DNA from: Nitrospinota bacterium
GTDB taxonomy: Bacteria > Nitrospinota_A > UBA7883
DNA length: 6,534 nt
Reading direction: 5' to 3'
Assembly: GCA_029880775.1 (NCBI GenBank)
Contig: JAOUNV010000121.1
Span: 1 to 6,534 of the forward strand
Shown: positions 5,272-6,534 of the stretch, one piece after another
How the letters are laid out: every line of letters begins with the position of its first letter
Position numbering within the stretch: position 1 is the first letter of the stretch
Program-made: the position numbers and the translations under genes
The notes under the pieces: model-generated
Told to the model about the DNA's origin: nothing
Database searches by the model: none
Seen by the model: only the letters and a program-made list of their open reading frames with translations

Positions 5272-6534
5272 GCCGGATCATATACAACACCGCCCTCTAC
5301 CTCGGCCTTCCGGCTCTGGCCTCGGCATACGCATGGAAGATGACCCGCAAACCGGCCTACCGCTCCGGCTTTTTCCAAAAGCTGGGATACACCTTGCCCA
5401 GGCAGAGCAAAAAAACAATATGGATCCACGCCGTCTCCGTGGGGGAGACGATGGCGGCGGCGCGGCTGGCCCGGCGACTGTGCCGGGAGCAGACCGAGTA
5501 TCGGGTCATGTTCTCCACCACCACTCCCACCGGCCAACAGGTGGCCCTGGAGCAACTGGCGCCGGAGGCCAATGTTTTCTATTTTCCCTTCGACCTGCCC
5601 GGCGCCGCCGCCCGCGCCGTGGAGGCGGTGAACCCTGCGGTGCTGGCGCTGGTGGACACGGAGTTCTGGCCCAATGTCATCCACGCCTGCGCAAGCCGGG
5701 GCGCCGCCGTGGCCCTGGTAAACGGCCGCATATCGGACCGCTCCCATCCCCGCTATCTGAAAGCAAAGCGCTTCATCAAGCCGGTGCTGGAGGAGGTGGC
5801 CCTATTCATGGCCCAGAGCCCGCGTGACGCGGAGCGTTTTCTGGAGATCGGGGCGCCGCCGGAGAGAGTGGTGGCGGGAGGGAACCTGAAGTTCGACCAG
5901 GACACGGCGCCTGTAAGCCAGGAGGAAAAGGATGCGATCAGGCGATCCTTGGGCGTCGCCCCGGACGAGCTGGTGGTCCTGCTGGGTAGCGTGCACCGGG
6001 GGGAGGAAGCAGCCATCGAGGCGGCGGCGGATATCTTGCGGCCTGGACGCAGGATGGTGATCGCCCCCCGCAGAATCGACGATATGCAATGGATAGAGAA
6101 AACATTGGCGCCGTACGGCATGACCATCTCCCGGCGCTCCACCAACCCCGCCATGCCGCCGGGGGACCATACCCAGATCCCGGTGATAGACACATTCGGC
6201 GAGCTCAATAAAATCTACGCCATGGCCGACGCTGTATTTGTCGGGGGGAGCCTAATCAACCATGGGGGGCAGAATCCACTGGAACCTGCTGGACGAGGTG
6301 TCCCAACGATCTTCGGTCCCGACATGAGCAACTTCCAGGAAGCGTCCCAGACTCTGGTGGAGGCGCAAGGCGCATGGATCGCCGCCACCAAAGATGAAAT
6401 CGCCCAAAGGCTGGAAGCCTTGCTGACAGACAGGCTCCTGCGGGAAAAGGCGGGCGCCGCGGCGCGGAGCGTGGTGGAAATAAACATGGGCGCCACAGAC
6501 AGAGCCCTGGAGAGGATCATGAGCCTTGCCAGGG
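5268..6534 (+). CDS. waaA: Kdo transferase WaaA (KdtA), C-terminus cut by window edge
   Basis: An open frame of 422 codons from ATG 5268 to the edge, close to the usual 420-430 residues, so only a few residues should be missing. WaaA transfers Kdo from CMP-Kdo to the lipid A precursor (lipid IVA) at the cytoplasmic face of the inner membrane. Visible: a hydrophobic N-terminal anchor (5-22), WIHAVSVGE (52-60) with E60 as the catalytic Glu, FSTTTPTGQQVA (82-93), LVDTEFWPN (128-136), VNGRISDRS (151-159), GNLKFD (205-210), LGSVHRGEE (239-247), IAPRR (265-269), DTFGEL (308-313), and GGSLINHGGQNPLEPAG (326-342), the CMP-binding C-terminal block. ATG overlaps the previous stop as ATGA, indicating coupling. 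lpxK is a frequent neighbour of waaA and could lie just beyond the edge. One enzyme may add one, two or more Kdo residues; the number cannot be read here. Confidence 0.95.
   Translation, partial: MSRIIYNTALYLGLPALASAYAWKMTRKPAYRSGFFQKLGYTLPRQSKKTIWIHAVSVGETMAAARLARRLCREQTEYRVMFSTTTPTGQQVALEQLAPEANVFYFPFDLPGAAARAVEAVNPAVLALVDTEFWPNVIHACASRGAAVALVNGRISDRSHPRYLKAKRFIKPVLEEVALFMAQSPRDAERFLEIGAPPERVVAGGNLKFDQDTAPVSQEEKDAIRRSLGVAPDELVVLLGSVHRGEEAAIEAAADILRPGRRMVIAPRRIDDMQWIEKTLAPYGMTISRRSTNPAMPPGDHTQIPVIDTFGELNKIYAMADAVFVGGSLINHGGQNPLEPAGRGVPTIFGPDMSNFQEASQTLVEAQGAWIAATKDEIAQRLEALLTDRLLREKAGAAARSVVEINMGATDRALERIMSLAR

Noticed and set aside
4776..5747. Minus-strand reading frame of 323 codons opposite DUF374 and waaA
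   Set aside because: It is antisense to two recognised genes, with no domain or ribosome binding site.
5243..5827. Plus-strand frame of 194 codons over the start of waaA
   Set aside because: It runs out of frame through the conserved WaaA motifs; the waaA frame from 5268 explains the region.
1..6534. Mobile elements, CRISPR arrays, tRNA or rRNA genes
   Set aside because: No transposase, regularly spaced repeat array, terminal inverted repeat or RNA-gene signature was seen; the window is nearly filled by ordinary coding sequence.

Overview
This window looks like chromosomal DNA of a Gram-negative bacterium. It is GC-rich and dense with genes, and it carries lipopolysaccharide (LPS) and envelope genes. 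It also carries a selenophosphate synthetase that appears to contain selenocysteine, so the host should have a full Sec-decoding pathway (selA, selB, selC), although none of those genes lies here. The gene mix would suit a deltaproteobacterial or Nitrospinota-like lineage, but that is a guess from gene content and no taxon is fixed by the sequence.

Left part (1-1873, minus strand): two GT-B, family 4 glycosyltransferases form a tight pair with a 4-base GTGA overlap. They probably build an O-antigen or exopolysaccharide. The downstream one runs off the left edge. A divergent intergenic region (1874-2007) carries a good sigma70-like promoter for the pair (perfect TTGACA) and a weaker one facing right.

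Middle (2008-3390, plus strand): a DUF2062 membrane protein, then a stand-alone CheX-like protein with an ExxN motif. The second gene is followed by an unusual 90-base spacer with three GGCGCC palindromes at 17-18 base spacing. It ends in a strong hairpin plus 8 T, and the next start codon lies only 13 bases beyond.

Right part (3481-6534, plus strand): selD, a DUF374 acyltransferase-like gene and waaA (Kdo transferase, cut by the right edge). They are collinear with a 30-base gap and then an ATGA overlap, so they probably form one transcription unit. The main result is that selD begins at 3481 and reads through an in-frame TGA at 3529-3531. That codon sits where E. coli SelD has catalytic Cys17, and a hairpin at bacterial SECIS distance follows it. 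A standard gene caller would stop at the TGA and start selD about 120 bases late, losing the catalytic residue. The waaA frame is open from 5268 to the edge and is easy to miss because its stop lies outside the window.

Together: DUF374 and WaaA point to lipid A/Kdo core assembly at the inner membrane, the glycosyltransferase pair to surface polysaccharide, and SelD to selenium activation. No mobile element, tRNA, rRNA or CRISPR array was seen, and no gene-free stretch exceeds about 135 bases.
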